DNA of 64,000 bases, from NCBI RefSeq assembly GCF_001046895.1, contig NZ_CAQI01000042.1:248001-312000 (forward strand), written 5' to 3'. Both the position numbers and the translations under genes were made by a program. Every line of letters begins with the position of its first letter. Within the stretch, counting starts at the first letter, position 1. This stretch comes from Pseudarthrobacter siccitolerans. GTDB taxonomy: Bacteria > Actinomycetota > Actinomycetes > Actinomycetales > Micrococcaceae. Below the pieces are notes generated by a model. That model was not told the origin of the DNA. It did not search any database and saw nothing but the letters and a program-made list of their open reading frames with translations. Positions 36,637 through 47,300 of the stretch are shown piece after piece.

Positions 36637-37335
36637 ATGGAACTACCAGCCATCCTGAAAGAAGAGAACGTCGAAGCCGCAGCCGAACTGCTCCGGCGCT
36701 ACTACCTCGCACCATCCACAAAGACGGGGCTGCTCAGTACAGGCAGCTACTTTGATGAATGGGCTAACCGCGGAGACGGCCCTGATGTCAGGGACAGGAT
36801 CACCGATAGCGACGCTGTCGCCGTGTCAATGCTCAGCGTCAAAGTTCCGGCCCAGGCCATCATCGGGCTGCAGGAACAGCCGTTAGCGACGAATATACGA
36901 AATCTCCTGGCTGATATACGCACCGACGTGAAGATGAGCGACCTCACGGTCGCGGAAGCAGAAGCCACTCTCGGGGAGGGCAGCCCCTCATGGCTGCTCT
37001 GGCAGGAGCTGAGACGCACACCCAAAACGCGCTGGGATGTCGGGGCCACCACAGCCAGCAAGATCATGGCGAGGAAGCGACCGCATCTCATCCCCATCTG
37101 GGACAAAGTAATTGGGGCAGTCGTGGGCAAAGGCACCTCTGAAGGCCAGTGGATGAATTGGCACAACCTCTTCATGCAAGACCCGGACCTTGCTGGACGA
37201 TTGGGGCGCATTCACAAGCTTTCTGAGGTCCAGACACCCGTTTCCGAACTGCGCATCATGGACGCCATCCTGTGGCGCTACGGCAAGGACCATGGCATCA
37301 AGGGCGGGCGAGCCGGCAAACTCGGAATCACCTGA
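36637..37335 (+). CDS. DUF6308 family protein, 232 aa
   Basis: Uncharacterised actinobacterial family that I associate with DUF6308. YFDEWANRGDG, AVSMLSVKVPAQAI, VGATTASKIMARKRPHLIPIWDKV and ILWRYGKDHG are visible; the TASKIMARKRP stretch looks like a helix-hairpin-helix, hinting at nucleic-acid contact, which is inference. ATG 36637 follows GGGGGA; an ATG at 36571 overlapping the DUF6994 gene would add 22 residues. Confidence 0.65.
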   Translation: MELPAILKEENVEAAAELLRRYYLAPSTKTGLLSTGSYFDEWANRGDGPDVRDRITDSDAVAVSMLSVKVPAQAIIGLQEQPLATNIRNLLADIRTDVKMSDLTVAEAEATLGEGSPSWLLWQELRRTPKTRWDVGATTASKIMARKRPHLIPIWDKVIGAVVGKGTSEGQWMNWHNLFMQDPDLAGRLGRIHKLSEVQTPVSELRIMDAILWRYGKDHGIKGGRAGKLGIT

Positions 37336-37425
37336 GGCCCGCCACTGTCAGCGATGCCACGAGGAACCTGGTCGCATAGCGGGCCAGCGCCCCCGCCAAG
37401 TTCGTAGCCGGCCAAGGTCTGCTGA

Positions 37426-38811
37426 CTATAGAGCTCCATCGCCCTTCATCATTTGCTGCGCCAAACGAATCGGATCGTTGGGGTCCTGGGCCGACGCAAT
37501 TTCATTAAGCTTCGCTGTTAGGTATGCGAGAAGCTCGCGGTTCCACTCCAGTGGCGACCCGTCAAAGGAAATCGGTCGTTCTCTGCCCGCATTCTGAATG
37601 GCGCAAACGACCAGACCGTACATCTCCTGTGTGGAGTCGAGGATGAAGTCCTTTAGGGCCGCGTGTTCGGATGCGGCCAGATCACCCTGCTGCCGGTGAT
37701 GATTACTGTGTTGAAGCAAGCACAGGCTTTGTCCCGCGTATGAGATGTACTTCTCAATGAGCCATTGACCATCCACTTCGTCATTGGTCATGTAGGTCCT
37801 CAAGGAGTACCGGTAGAGCATGGGTTGAAGGTACTGCTCCATAAGCGGCCACAGCATCCGGGGGTTGTTGCCGTTTTCAAAGTACCTAAACGACAGCTCT
37901 TCCATGGCGGCGTCAAAGGCCGGCAGAGACCGCGCATCCGCAAGGTCAGGTATTCGGACGGCAGGCCTTGAATCCTGGATATGTTTGGGCTCCGGGCGCA
38001 GCGGTATGTGGTCCGTTGACGTGTTGTGCAGGCTGGGAGTCAGGGCTTTATCAATAATCCGAAGTAGCTCGGATGTACCCTCCATCGCCTCGCCGTAGAG
38101 GTTTGGTGGGAGCCCTTCCAGCCAGACCGCGATGCGCATTCGATTGCCGTCACGGAACCGGAGCGAGGCAATGAGATTGTTCGAAGGCCCTTGATAGTCG
38201 ATATGGCTGAGCGCCGGAGCGGACGAGGCGGGCATCAATATGGAGCAGGCGTTGAGTTCTCCAAGCTGAGCAAGTATGGGGCTCCCTTCGGCAGGGTCAT
38301 CCGCCAAGAGGTCGCTTTCCTCGAAGAATCCGATTACACCGTCCTTTGTAATGATCCAGCCATCCCATCGCCGCTCTTCTGCCCCTTCCCCAGATACGTA
38401 GGTAGCAGGGAGCATTACTCGATCCCCGAGGAAGGACAGGTCGACTGTCTCGAAGTAGCGGTCCGCTCCTTCCGCCATCGCTTTTACTTCGCGCTCCGCT
38501 GTTCCTGCCGGATACCCAGCATCGAATACAGCGCCGCCGGCCGCGCCGAATACCCGATCACACATCTCCTGGACGAGAGCTGCCCTGGCGAAGGGATCCT
38601 GGTCGTTCTCGAGTTGCTCCTCGTACTTGCTGATCAACCAGGCCGCTTCTGCTCTTCCAACTATCGGTTGGGGAATACCGGGGATCCTGCTGTTACGAGG
38701 CAAGTAGGCTACCTGTCCCATAGCGATAGCAATCGCAGGAGGCGCACCCAGAGCCTCAAGTCGACGTCGGACATCATCGGCTGCGCCGTCCAGTATTCTC
38801 CCCATGGTCAT
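37426..38811 (-). CDS. Hypothetical protein, 461 aa
   Basis: No family recognised. The protein is soluble and acidic, with a central stretch WDGWIITKDGVIGFFEESDLL and a mostly helical C-terminal half (about 300-460). No catalytic motif stands out. ATG 38811 is chosen; TTG 38826 and ATG 38805 are possible, and none has a strong ribosome site. Divergent from the HelD-like helicase with a 265-base gap, so the two could share regulation. Located inside the segment bounded by the two DUF6994 3' ends. Confidence 0.6.
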   Translation of the reverse strand: MTMGRILDGAADDVRRRLEALGAPPAIAIAMGQVAYLPRNSRIPGIPQPIVGRAEAAWLISKYEEQLENDQDPFARAALVQEMCDRVFGAAGGAVFDAGYPAGTAEREVKAMAEGADRYFETVDLSFLGDRVMLPATYVSGEGAEERRWDGWIITKDGVIGFFEESDLLADDPAEGSPILAQLGELNACSILMPASSAPALSHIDYQGPSNNLIASLRFRDGNRMRIAVWLEGLPPNLYGEAMEGTSELLRIIDKALTPSLHNTSTDHIPLRPEPKHIQDSRPAVRIPDLADARSLPAFDAAMEELSFRYFENGNNPRMLWPLMEQYLQPMLYRYSLRTYMTNDEVDGQWLIEKYISYAGQSLCLLQHSNHHRQQGDLAASEHAALKDFILDSTQEMYGLVVCAIQNAGRERPISFDGSPLEWNRELLAYLTAKLNEIASAQDPNDPIRLAQQMMKGDGAL

Positions 38812-39076
38812 ATGATCTGACCCCAATGGTTCAACGACAACCCTAAGCCGAGAAACTCCCTGCCTTGACAGCGGCCGAAACCATGTCTTGTGGAGACGGG
38901 CCCGGCGGGAAGAGACCTGGTGCGAAGGATTGCCCCCGTCCCGCTCGGTTTGGTCGTGTTGCCTGTAGGCTGCAGATCATCACGAACCCGGTGAACGCAC
39001 TCGACGACACACAATTCCTCGCTGATACCGTGGAAAGAGGGCAAATGGCCGGTTATTGAACATGTTCAGGGGGAGC

Positions 39077-41740
39077 ATGACGGAATGGAAGCCAGGCTGG
39101 TGGGCGCGAGCGTTTAGGGGCGCGGGGTCATGGGGGCTGTCGATAGGCGAGGGTCGTCTGCAGGTCCGCGGGATCCCCCGAGAGGTCGATGCCGATGTAA
39201 TGGATGTTCAGCGGCTCGCTGTCGATGAGGGCTCAAGGCAGCTCATCATCACCCACGTCCATAGAACAGAAACGGTGCTCAACGGGCTTTCTCGACGCGC
39301 GTTGCGGGAGGTCGCGGCTGCGTACCACTCCGAGCTCGACGAGCGACGGCATCTCGCCGCCCTGCTCTCAAAGGCTGAGGAGCAGGGCGAGGCGGCCAGC
39401 CTGTGGTGGTCCCGGGTCCGGGATGTGATGGACCGACTCCGGTGGGCGGACCAGGACACGATCGCCGCGCTCGAGGGCTCCCGTCCGGACGTCGCTGTGT
39501 GGCTGGCTGTAGACAGTGATCCGAGGCTCTCCGGGCTTCCCAATGGTAAACGTGAGGACCAGCGTGCCGCAGTCGACGCCTGCCGCACCACTGACTTGCC
39601 AAAGTGGGCTGCCCAGAGGAACGAGGCGTTCCTGGAGTGGGAGAAAAACGACCTTGCCGACTTCTTCCGCAAGGTCGAGAAGTCGCCGTTGACGGAAGAG
39701 CAGACGAGGGCGACGGTCTGCTTCGACAACCGGGTGCGTGTGATCGCAGCCGCGGGCTCGGGGAAGACCTCGACGATGGTGGCGCGCGCCGGTTACGCGA
39801 TCCAGCGCGGCATCGCAGAGCCGACCGAGATTCTTGCTCTTGCTTTCAACAAAAAGGCAGCCGGCGAACTCTCGGACCGTCTCGTCTCCCGCCTCGGCAA
39901 TGATGGTGCCGGCGTAGCGTCGAGCACGTTCCATGCCTTCGGGCTGCGTATCATCGGCGAGGCCACTGACCGCAAGCCGTCCCTTCCCGATGACCTGACC
40001 GCGGACAACGGGATCGGGCGGCTCGCGGCGATCGTTGATGGGCTCCGTGACCGGGACCAGGCCTTCCGGCGGGACTGGGACCTCTTCCGGCTCGTTTTCG
40101 GCCGGCAGCTTCCGGATCTCGGTGATGAAGCCGATCCTGAGAAGTCGGACAGGAACACAGGTACCAGCGGCTTCGGTACTCTCGCAGGGGAGATCGTCAA
40201 GAGCCAGGAAGAGGTGATGATCGCCAACTGGCTCTTCCTCAACGGCGTCCGCTACCAATACGAACGTCCCTACGCGTACGACGTCGCGGACGCACACCAC
40301 CGGCAGTACCAGCCTGATTTCTACTACCCGGACATCGATGTGTGGCATGAGCACTGGGCGCTCGGTGTCGACGGCAACCCGCCGCCACATTTTGACGGGT
40401 ATGCCGAGAGTATGGCGTGGCGGCGGCACACTCACGTCCGTTACGGCACTCGGCTGATCGAGACAACTTCGGCGACCATCCGGGACGGGTCCGGGTTCGA
40501 GCACCTCGAGCAGGAGCTCCGCCGGCACGGAATCCAGCTCGAGGAAGACCCCTTCAGGGAGGCACCCGGGGAACCGCCGATCAGCGACCAGGCGATGGTG
40601 GCGCTGATGCGGTCCTTCATGACACACGCGAAGGGCAACCGCCTCACCCCTGACGTGCTGACGCAGCGGGCCGGCCGAACCTTGCGGGCCAGGCTCTTCA
40701 CTCGCCTGTACGGCGTCATCCTCGCCGAATGGGACAGCCAGCTCCGCGCTGCGGGCCAGATCGATTTCGAGGACATGCTGAATCTCGCAACCGATCACGT
40801 CGAGTCGGGCCGGTGGACGAGTCCATACCGGCTCGTCATGGTCGACGAGATGCAGGACACCAGCGCCGCACGCGCGGTGCTGGTGAGGGCGCTGATGAAG
40901 ACTCCTGGAAACTACCTGTACGCGGTCGGCGACGACTGGCAGTCCATCAACAGGTTCGCGGGCTCAGACCTCAGTGTGATGACCCGCTTCGATAATTGGT
41001 TCGGGACAGCGTCCACCATCTGGCTGGACCGCACCTTCCGGTCCCCGCAGTCCCTGTGCGATGTCGCCGGTGGGTTCGTGATGAAAAACCCCAATCAAAT
41101 CTCCAAGAACGTCCGATCTTCAGCGCCGGAGGCTGACGAGACCGTATGCGCTGTCAGTGTACGGGAGCGCAGCCACTACGGATCGGCCGTTCGGCAGTAC
41201 CTGGCAACCCTTGACTCAGAGCTCACTGAGCCAGCCACTGTGCTGCTGCTCGGCCGGTACTCCCGGTCCAAGGACGATGTCACCTCGGCGCTGGAAGCCA
41301 GATACGCCAACCTGACCATCGAGTTCAACACCGTACACGCCTCGAAAGGAAAGGAGGCAGACTACGTCGTTGTGCTCGGCCTTGAGAGGAACGGATTCCC
41401 CAGCATTGTCGAGGATGATGCTCTCCTGCAACTGGCCATGGCCGCCCCCGACTCCTACCCACACGCAGAAGAACGACGCCTGTTCTATGTCGCACTGACG
41501 CGTGCCAAGCGCTCGGCGCTCCTGGTCACGCGCGCCGGTAGGGAATCAGCGTTCCTCCTCGAGCTGGTCGGAGATCGTGTCGTCAAGATCCGATCGGCGA
41601 CAGGCGACGATATCACCCCAGTTGTCTGCCCGAAATGCAAGAAACACACGATGAGGGAACGCAAAGGGCGCTACGGGCGGTTCTTCGGCTGCACCGGGTA
41701 CCCGACTTGCAAAGGAACGATGAAACCCGCTGATGCTTAA
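39077..41740 (+). CDS. HelD-type (DNA helicase IV-like) UvrD superfamily helicase, 887 aa
   Basis: Superfamily I helicase. The N-terminal region and the linker NDLADFFRKVEKSPLTEEQ closely follow E. coli DNA helicase IV. Walker A AAGSGKTST is at about 225-233, Walker B VDEMQDTS, motif III VGDDWQSINRF, motif V TVHASKGKEADYVV and motif VI ALTRAKR are intact. An insertion with YQPDFYYPDIDVWHEHW looks like the PD-(D/E)xK-type insert of some members. A C-terminal zinc ribbon (CPKC ... CTGYPTC) is added. ATG 39077 gives the E. coli-like N-terminus; ATG 39062 and TTG 39056 are alternatives. Confidence 0.85.
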   Translation: MTEWKPGWWARAFRGAGSWGLSIGEGRLQVRGIPREVDADVMDVQRLAVDEGSRQLIITHVHRTETVLNGLSRRALREVAAAYHSELDERRHLAALLSKAEEQGEAASLWWSRVRDVMDRLRWADQDTIAALEGSRPDVAVWLAVDSDPRLSGLPNGKREDQRAAVDACRTTDLPKWAAQRNEAFLEWEKNDLADFFRKVEKSPLTEEQTRATVCFDNRVRVIAAAGSGKTSTMVARAGYAIQRGIAEPTEILALAFNKKAAGELSDRLVSRLGNDGAGVASSTFHAFGLRIIGEATDRKPSLPDDLTADNGIGRLAAIVDGLRDRDQAFRRDWDLFRLVFGRQLPDLGDEADPEKSDRNTGTSGFGTLAGEIVKSQEEVMIANWLFLNGVRYQYERPYAYDVADAHHRQYQPDFYYPDIDVWHEHWALGVDGNPPPHFDGYAESMAWRRHTHVRYGTRLIETTSATIRDGSGFEHLEQELRRHGIQLEEDPFREAPGEPPISDQAMVALMRSFMTHAKGNRLTPDVLTQRAGRTLRARLFTRLYGVILAEWDSQLRAAGQIDFEDMLNLATDHVESGRWTSPYRLVMVDEMQDTSAARAVLVRALMKTPGNYLYAVGDDWQSINRFAGSDLSVMTRFDNWFGTASTIWLDRTFRSPQSLCDVAGGFVMKNPNQISKNVRSSAPEADETVCAVSVRERSHYGSAVRQYLATLDSELTEPATVLLLGRYSRSKDDVTSALEARYANLTIEFNTVHASKGKEADYVVVLGLERNGFPSIVEDDALLQLAMAAPDSYPHAEERRLFYVALTRAKRSALLVTRAGRESAFLLELVGDRVVKIRSATGDDITPVVCPKCKKHTMRERKGRYGRFFGCTGYPTCKGTMKPADA

Positions 41741-41781
41741 GAGCAGGGAGATGTCGAAATTGCGAGGCCACGGTGTCCAAC

Positions 41782-42570
41782 TCAATCTGGGGCGGTCCGC
41801 TCGCCGCCGGGTCGATCCATCGACGGCGGAGCTGTAGGAACCCGGACCAAGATCGTAATATTCCTCAGGGTCCTACCCCCGGTGACCGGACCCTTGCCTT
41901 GCTCGAGAATCGCGAGCGCCTCGTCCCGGGGAACCCGTGTGTCAAGCAAGGGTTCGGTAAGCACCAACGTGCCCTTCGTGTTGGCGGCCACGTCGTCGTA
42001 GCCGCGGGGTGGGTAGGCAGGCTGCGGCCTGGTTGCCACCCGGCCAATGGCCCTAACCTCTGGACGGGCGTAGTGAATGACAAGGTCGCCTGGAAGGACA
42101 CGGTCCAAGGTGCGCCAGTGGTCGACTTGCTGGCCGCGACGGTCCTTCAGAGGCGCCCAAAGGGGTCCCACCACCATAGACCGGGTCAAAGTTCACAGAC
42201 TGCTTGACCCACCAAAACTTTGTGTCCGGGCCGACGGAGACCTTGGTCAGTTGCGCTGTGCGTGTAGATGCTTCCCCATGTATGTCCGCCCAGCTCGAAG
42301 CCATGACGACTCAAGGTTGCACGGGTCTGTTCGCCTCCCGACAATCGACGCGGTCCATCCTTTCCACAGCCGAATTGCAGCTGGAACGCCATAGCAACCA
42401 GCGGCTTGCTGGCGATTGCCTGACCGCGATCAACTACGACGTACCTGTTGGACTCCCCGAACCTGGTGCGAGAAATGAATTCCTCACTACCGAGCTCATG
42501 CCACAGCGCGAGCCCTGCGAATGCTCTGCGGCTTCAGGTCGCTCCAAGATCTCCCCATTCCTACATTCAT
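41782..42570 (-). pseudogene. Frameshifted remnant of a modified-base restriction-type protein (ScoMcrA/EVE-like)
   Basis: Three successive frames on the minus strand give one recognisable protein. After a possible start near 42570 comes ELGSEEFISRTRFG, then YVVVDRGQAIASKP and SGGEQTRATLSRHGFEL, like the N-terminal domain of McrA-type HNH enzymes. Then comes TKFWWVKQ, a frameshift near 42180, and LWAPLKDRRGQQVDHW with VLPGDLVIHYARPEVRAI, like an EVE/PUA-type modified-base reader. At least two frameshifts are needed, and the expected HNH nuclease domain is absent. A decayed type IV restriction gene is the best reading. Confidence 0.55.
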
Positions 42571-42774
42571 AACTGATCAAGGTCTCAACTGGACTGTCAT
42601 TCATAGGTGTCCCTTCTGTAGTAATTCTTCAGAAAGGCTTCTCCTAGCATTGACAGAGCATTTGATTCGGTGTGGGCTCAGCGGTTTCGTTCCGGTTCAA
42701 TCGAGGAAAGGCCAAGGCAAAGACGCCCGCTAGAATGGATGTGCCATCGTTCACGCGGAACTCTAGGAGTTAGC

Positions 42775-43059
42775 TTGGCCCACGCAGACGACGCCAACGA
42801 GCGGATTTTTACTGCCGAGGATTTGAGTTTTAGCATTACGCGTTCCGAAGGCGAGGAAGCACTGACTCATTTTGGGCGAATGTGGCACTCGGGCAGGATT
42901 AGCCGGGACGACTCGAAGGAACAGGCCTACGCAATGGCTGCCGCATTCGCACTTGCGTTAGGTTGGGAAGTTGACCGGGTCCTCAACCTCCTAGTTAGCA
43001 ATCAGGAGTTCAGGCGCTTGATAGGTGCCTCCGTGCTCTCATTCACCGGAAAAAGATAG
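42775..43059 (+). CDS. Hypothetical protein, 94 aa
   Basis: TTG 42775 follows AGGAG with a 5-base spacer. The 94 residues read as a normal soluble helical protein (EQAYAMAAAFALALGWEVDRVLN in two segments, residues 50-75). No family recognised. It ends just before the DUF6994 3' fragment and is probably the last gene of the inserted segment. Confidence 0.5.
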   Translation: MAHADDANERIFTAEDLSFSITRSEGEEALTHFGRMWHSGRISRDDSKEQAYAMAAAFALALGWEVDRVLNLLVSNQEFRRLIGASVLSFTGKR

Positions 43060-43080
43060 ATATTACTTCACGACACCGTT

Positions 43081-43320
43081 CTCTTTGACGGGTTCAAGGA
43101 GTTCGTGGAGTTCTTCCACTTCCAGGACCTCGTGACGCCCGACTATGACGGGGTGCAGTTTTTCCTGCCGTTCGACAACTTCAAGCGCTCCGGGACACCC
43201 GCCACAACCGCGGAGTACGTGACGTATCGCGAAAAGTCGTTGGAGTTCATCGCAGCACGTGGGCGTCGCATGGCCGAGTGGGTCGTGAAGCATCACCCGG
43301 AGACTGAGGTTCGCCAGTAG
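43081..43320 (+). pseudogene. DUF6994 3' fragment (direct repeat, copy 2)
   Basis: Encodes FDGFKEFVEFFHFQDLVTP through ARGRRMAEWVVKHHPE, the last 80 or so residues of a DUF6994 protein, in one open frame up to a TAG at 43320, but with no 5' part. It parallels residues 185-263 of the gene at 35790-36581. A GTG at 43105 opens an apparent 71-codon frame, but this is a truncated copy. It marks the right side of the 36.6-43.1 kb segment. Confidence 0.75.
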
Positions 43321-43437
43321 CGCCAACGCCAAACAGTACGGCATCGCTGGCCTGTTTTCGGAGTGGCCTTGCGGGGGTTGAACAGGTCAGCTCAGGTGCT
43401 GCTTCCGCGCTGGTGGCGAACCTGATCCCGCGGCGAA

Positions 43438-43476
43438 ACAACAGGACCCGCCGTCATTGACGGCGGGTCCTGTTGT
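43438..43476. terminator. Long perfect hairpin
   Basis: An 18-19-bp perfect inverted repeat centred on the bases at 43456-43458 (ACAACAGGACCCGCCGTCA and its complement). It follows the DUF6994 fragment and is flanked by A/T-containing ends, so it can act as a terminator in either direction. Confidence 0.75.
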
Positions 43477-44340
43477 AGTGGTTCAAACGGTGTCAGTCTA
43501 GGTCAGCACCGGTCTGGCTGTCGCCGTTTGTTGCTTCATGTGGCAAGGATCTGGCATCTCAGCCGTCGCACCTACCGGTAGAACGATCCGGGCGTCTGTC
43601 CGAAGGCGGGCGCGGGAACACGGTGACGAATGCACTGGGGGAGGAGAAGCAGGCATTGGCCCGGCTGGAGCTGGTTTCGCCACACGATTCAGTCCATGCA
43701 AAGTTCGTCACTGCACAGCGGCGAAAGCGTTCACTGAGCCTTCGATCTACCTGCCGACCTCCCCAAGGGCGGCGATGCCGTCATGTCGACTCCTGTACGA
43801 ACTGAACGTCCTGGAAACGCGGACCGTGAAGTGTCGGGAGCACCGTCGCGGCCTCGCGTGCGGGTCTCACCCTTTCGTCAATGAGAGCGCGGAGAAGGCA
43901 CCGCGCGGCGGTCCCGGAGCAGGCGATCATCGCTCGCGAAACAAGAGGCCGAGCGCGATGAGCTTACGCCAAGCTCCTTGGAAAACTGTGACGTGTCATA
44001 CTCGCCTACTTTCAAGGTGATGCGCGTATCGAATACCGGGCCGGCCGCTCCGCCCCGGCGCGGTTCCGGTAATGAGCGTCATATTGGACGGACTCCGGTT
44101 GCGGGCGTCTCGGCAGGATCTCTCGGCGGAACCCAATTAGTAGGCAGGCCCAGGTCGTGTCGTTTCCTACCAAGCACTCTAAGTTTGGCCCAGACCTTTA
44201 CCGAGGTGACGCAATATTGGCCAAGGATTTGCCAATATTGGGTTTCGGGGCCGTTTTGATGTGTGACTATATTGTGCGGCCTGAAGTGCGGTCCGTGCGA
44301 CGCACGCGCGATCGGTTGGGAAAATTCGAGAAGAGGGATA
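43477..44340. other. Gene-free region upstream of the large helicase
   Basis: Several overlapping short open frames but none with family features or a convincing ribosome site. The only clear structure is the paired CAATATTG repeat at 44212-44240. The stretch may contain decayed sequence. Confidence 0.4.
44212..44240. promoter_or_regulatory. Paired palindromic boxes (candidate operator)
   Basis: CAATATTGGC at 44212-44221 and its inverted copy GCCAATATTG at 44231-44240. Each half contains the 8-bp palindrome CAATATTG, and equivalent bases are 21 bp apart, two helical turns. It lies 100 bases before the helicase start and fits cooperative binding of a dimeric repressor. Confidence 0.5.
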
Positions 44341-47300
44341 ATGACGCAGTGGAGCCAGCATCAGGCGGCCCTCAAAGTATGGCGTGACGGGCTGGTTGGC
44401 CTGACCCGACAGAGCGCGCTCATCAAGTTCCGCGCCCCGAAGGCTTCCTCGCTTCTCATCGACTCGCCGTCCCCGGACGAGGTTTTGGCCCGCCTCCAGT
44501 CAGGCAAGACGAACGCATTCCGTGGCGACGTCAACCTGGGCGATCCGGACGCGCCGAACCCACTGCCCGCAGGCACCTTCTTTCACGCCCCCCGGCCCGA
44601 TGGTGAAGTCGGTCCAGTCGTTCGCAACCTCATGCGCAAGGCGTCAGCAGAGTTCCTCGACCGGGGCCTCTCGGTGTTGTACGTGGCCTTCGGCCTCCTG
44701 GACTGGCCCGACGTCGACGACACCGCAATGCTCTCGCCAATTCTGCTGGTGCCCGTCCAGTTGCTGCCCGAGGGCCCGAAGGGCACACCGCGAATAACCG
44801 AGGGTGAAGACGACCCGGTGCTCAATCCTGCACTCGCACTTCGCCTCAAAGAATTCGGCATCGACCTGCCGACAGCCGAGGACATCGAGGGGCTCGGAGT
44901 CTCCGAGACGCTCGCAGCGGTCCGAGGAGCCTTAGAGAAGAACAAGACCTTCACCGGCTGGACCCTGCGCGACACCACTTACTTGGCGACGTTCTCTTTC
45001 GCGAAGGAGGCCATGTTCAAAGACCTACTCGACAACGAAGCCAAGATTCTCGAGCACCCCATCGTGCGGGCCATCGCTACGTCTGACCCGACTCAGCAGT
45101 CGCCGGAGTTCCAGTTCGACCCAATCGACCCATTGGACATCGACAGGCTAGCCCCGCCAGAGGTGACACCCCTCGTGCTCGACGCGGATTCCTCGCAGCG
45201 GGCGGCTGTCGCTGCGAGTCTTGCAGGCAAGACATTCGTCATGGACGGCCCTCCGGGCACCGGAAAGTCCCAGACCATCGCGAACATGATCGGTGCGCTA
45301 CTCCACACCGGCAAGACGGTCCTGTTCGTATCCGAGAAGATAGCGGCACTCGATGTGGTGCGCAACCGTCTCGCCGCCGCAGGACTCGGCACCTATGTTC
45401 TCGAGCTCCACTCGCACAAGGCGAGCCGCAAGGAAGTGGCGACCGAGCTGCTCAAGACGCTGGACAGCGTCACTAAGCCGCCGATGGCGATGCCGACGCT
45501 GGCCCGACAAGGTGTCAAGGAGCGTCGAGAGCAGCTCAACGACTACGCGGCTGCGATGAACGAAGTCCGCGAACCGCTGAACATGTCCCTGCACCAGGTG
45601 TTGGGCATGTACTCGAAACTGTCGACGGCACCAATCGCGCCAGTCCCGGAGAAAGCCCCAACCGAACTCACCGAGGCCGAGTACCTCGGGATCCAGGAGA
45701 CTTTGTCGAAACTTGTTCGCGCGTGGCGCCCCGCGGTGCAAGGCAGGTCGTTCCTGTGGCGCGACGTCGTCGACGACCAGTCACTCGAAGTTCGGCTTTA
45801 CCAGGCCGAGTCTGCGCTCGAGGAGCTACGCGGCACGGTCGCGCTCAACGCCGAAGTCGTCGACGCGTTCAGCCTGACGGAGCCGTCCGACACACCCCGA
45901 CTGATCGCGCTCATCGAACACCAGCATCGGCCACACACCAGCGGCATGATGGAGCCATGGCTCACCGCGGACTCCACGCAGTCATTGATGTCCATTCGCG
46001 CGGACCTCGGCCGACAAATGGCTCACCTTAAGGACGCTGAAAAGACGGTCACGCAAGCCGCAGGCGTTCCGTGGACCGCTCTGCCGCAACCAGAGGCCAT
46101 GACACCAAGCCCCGCCCCGGTCACGGTCTCGCCATTCCCTGTGGACCTGCAGACCGTGCCGGCTTCTGATCTGACCGCGACTGCCAACCTCTTCGAGGCC
46201 CAGGCGCACTTGCTGGGCGAACGGATGTTGTCCCTGTCCTCGCTCGCCATCAGCCTTGGGCTCCCGCCGGTCTCGATGTTCACCGACGTTGACCGGCTAA
46301 CCCGCATCATCGACCTACACACGAAGAACGCCAGACCCGACCGAAGTTGGTTTACCCCCACAGGATTGGCTGAGGCGCGCGCAACCGCGACTACGCTCCG
46401 CGACCACGTAACCGCTTTGAACGATGCTGAGGCCAAAGCATCTTCCGTATTCACCCCCGAAGCCCTGAAGGCACCGCTGGCTGATCTACAGGACCGGTTC
46501 ACAAATCTGCACAAGGGCCTGAAGAAACTGTCCGGCAACTACCGCACGGACAAGAAGACCGTCGCCGGACTGCTGGTTAATGCCGCCGACGTCAAGAACG
46601 GCATCGGTCACCTCTCCGATGCCATCGCATGGGGCGAGAGCAGCAAGGCCTTCGAGGACTTCGCCGCCGCGCGCGGGGAGACCCTTGGGGCACATTGGAC
46701 AGGGCGGGAAACCAACTTCGAGTCTCTCAATGCCGCCTTCAACATCGTCGAGGAGGTTCTCACTCTCACCGACAACAACGTGCCGGCACCGCTTGTCACC
46801 TACCTGACGACCAGCAGTTCCAACCACGCCCACAAGATCGTGGCCGACACCGCCCGTGCCGACTTCGACGAGTGGAAACGGGGACTCCAGCCCAGTCCGG
46901 CGTTGGCCGGCCGTCCTGAACTCATTTTCGAGCCCATCGGCCATGTAGTGGACTGGCTTACTGGCCATGTCGAGCCCATGCGGCAGGCCGCGGCGCGCAT
47001 CAGTGCCGTGCAGAGCGTCACAGGCAAAAACCACTCGCTCATCGAGGCCAACCACCTCCTCGCACTCGCCGACAACGCAAGGCACGCGACCGAAGAACTG
47101 CACGCAGGCGAAGCGGTCTACCGGGGCGTGCTGGGCGACTACTTCAACTTCGGCGACACCGACCTCGAAACCCTCGACGAGGCCATCGCCTGGGCAGTCA
47201 GCCTCCGGTCGCTCGCCAACGGGCCCCTGACTGCCGGGCAGGTGAAGACGCTCGGTGTTTCCACACCTGTCGACGCAATGCGTCCTGCTTACGAAAAGTG

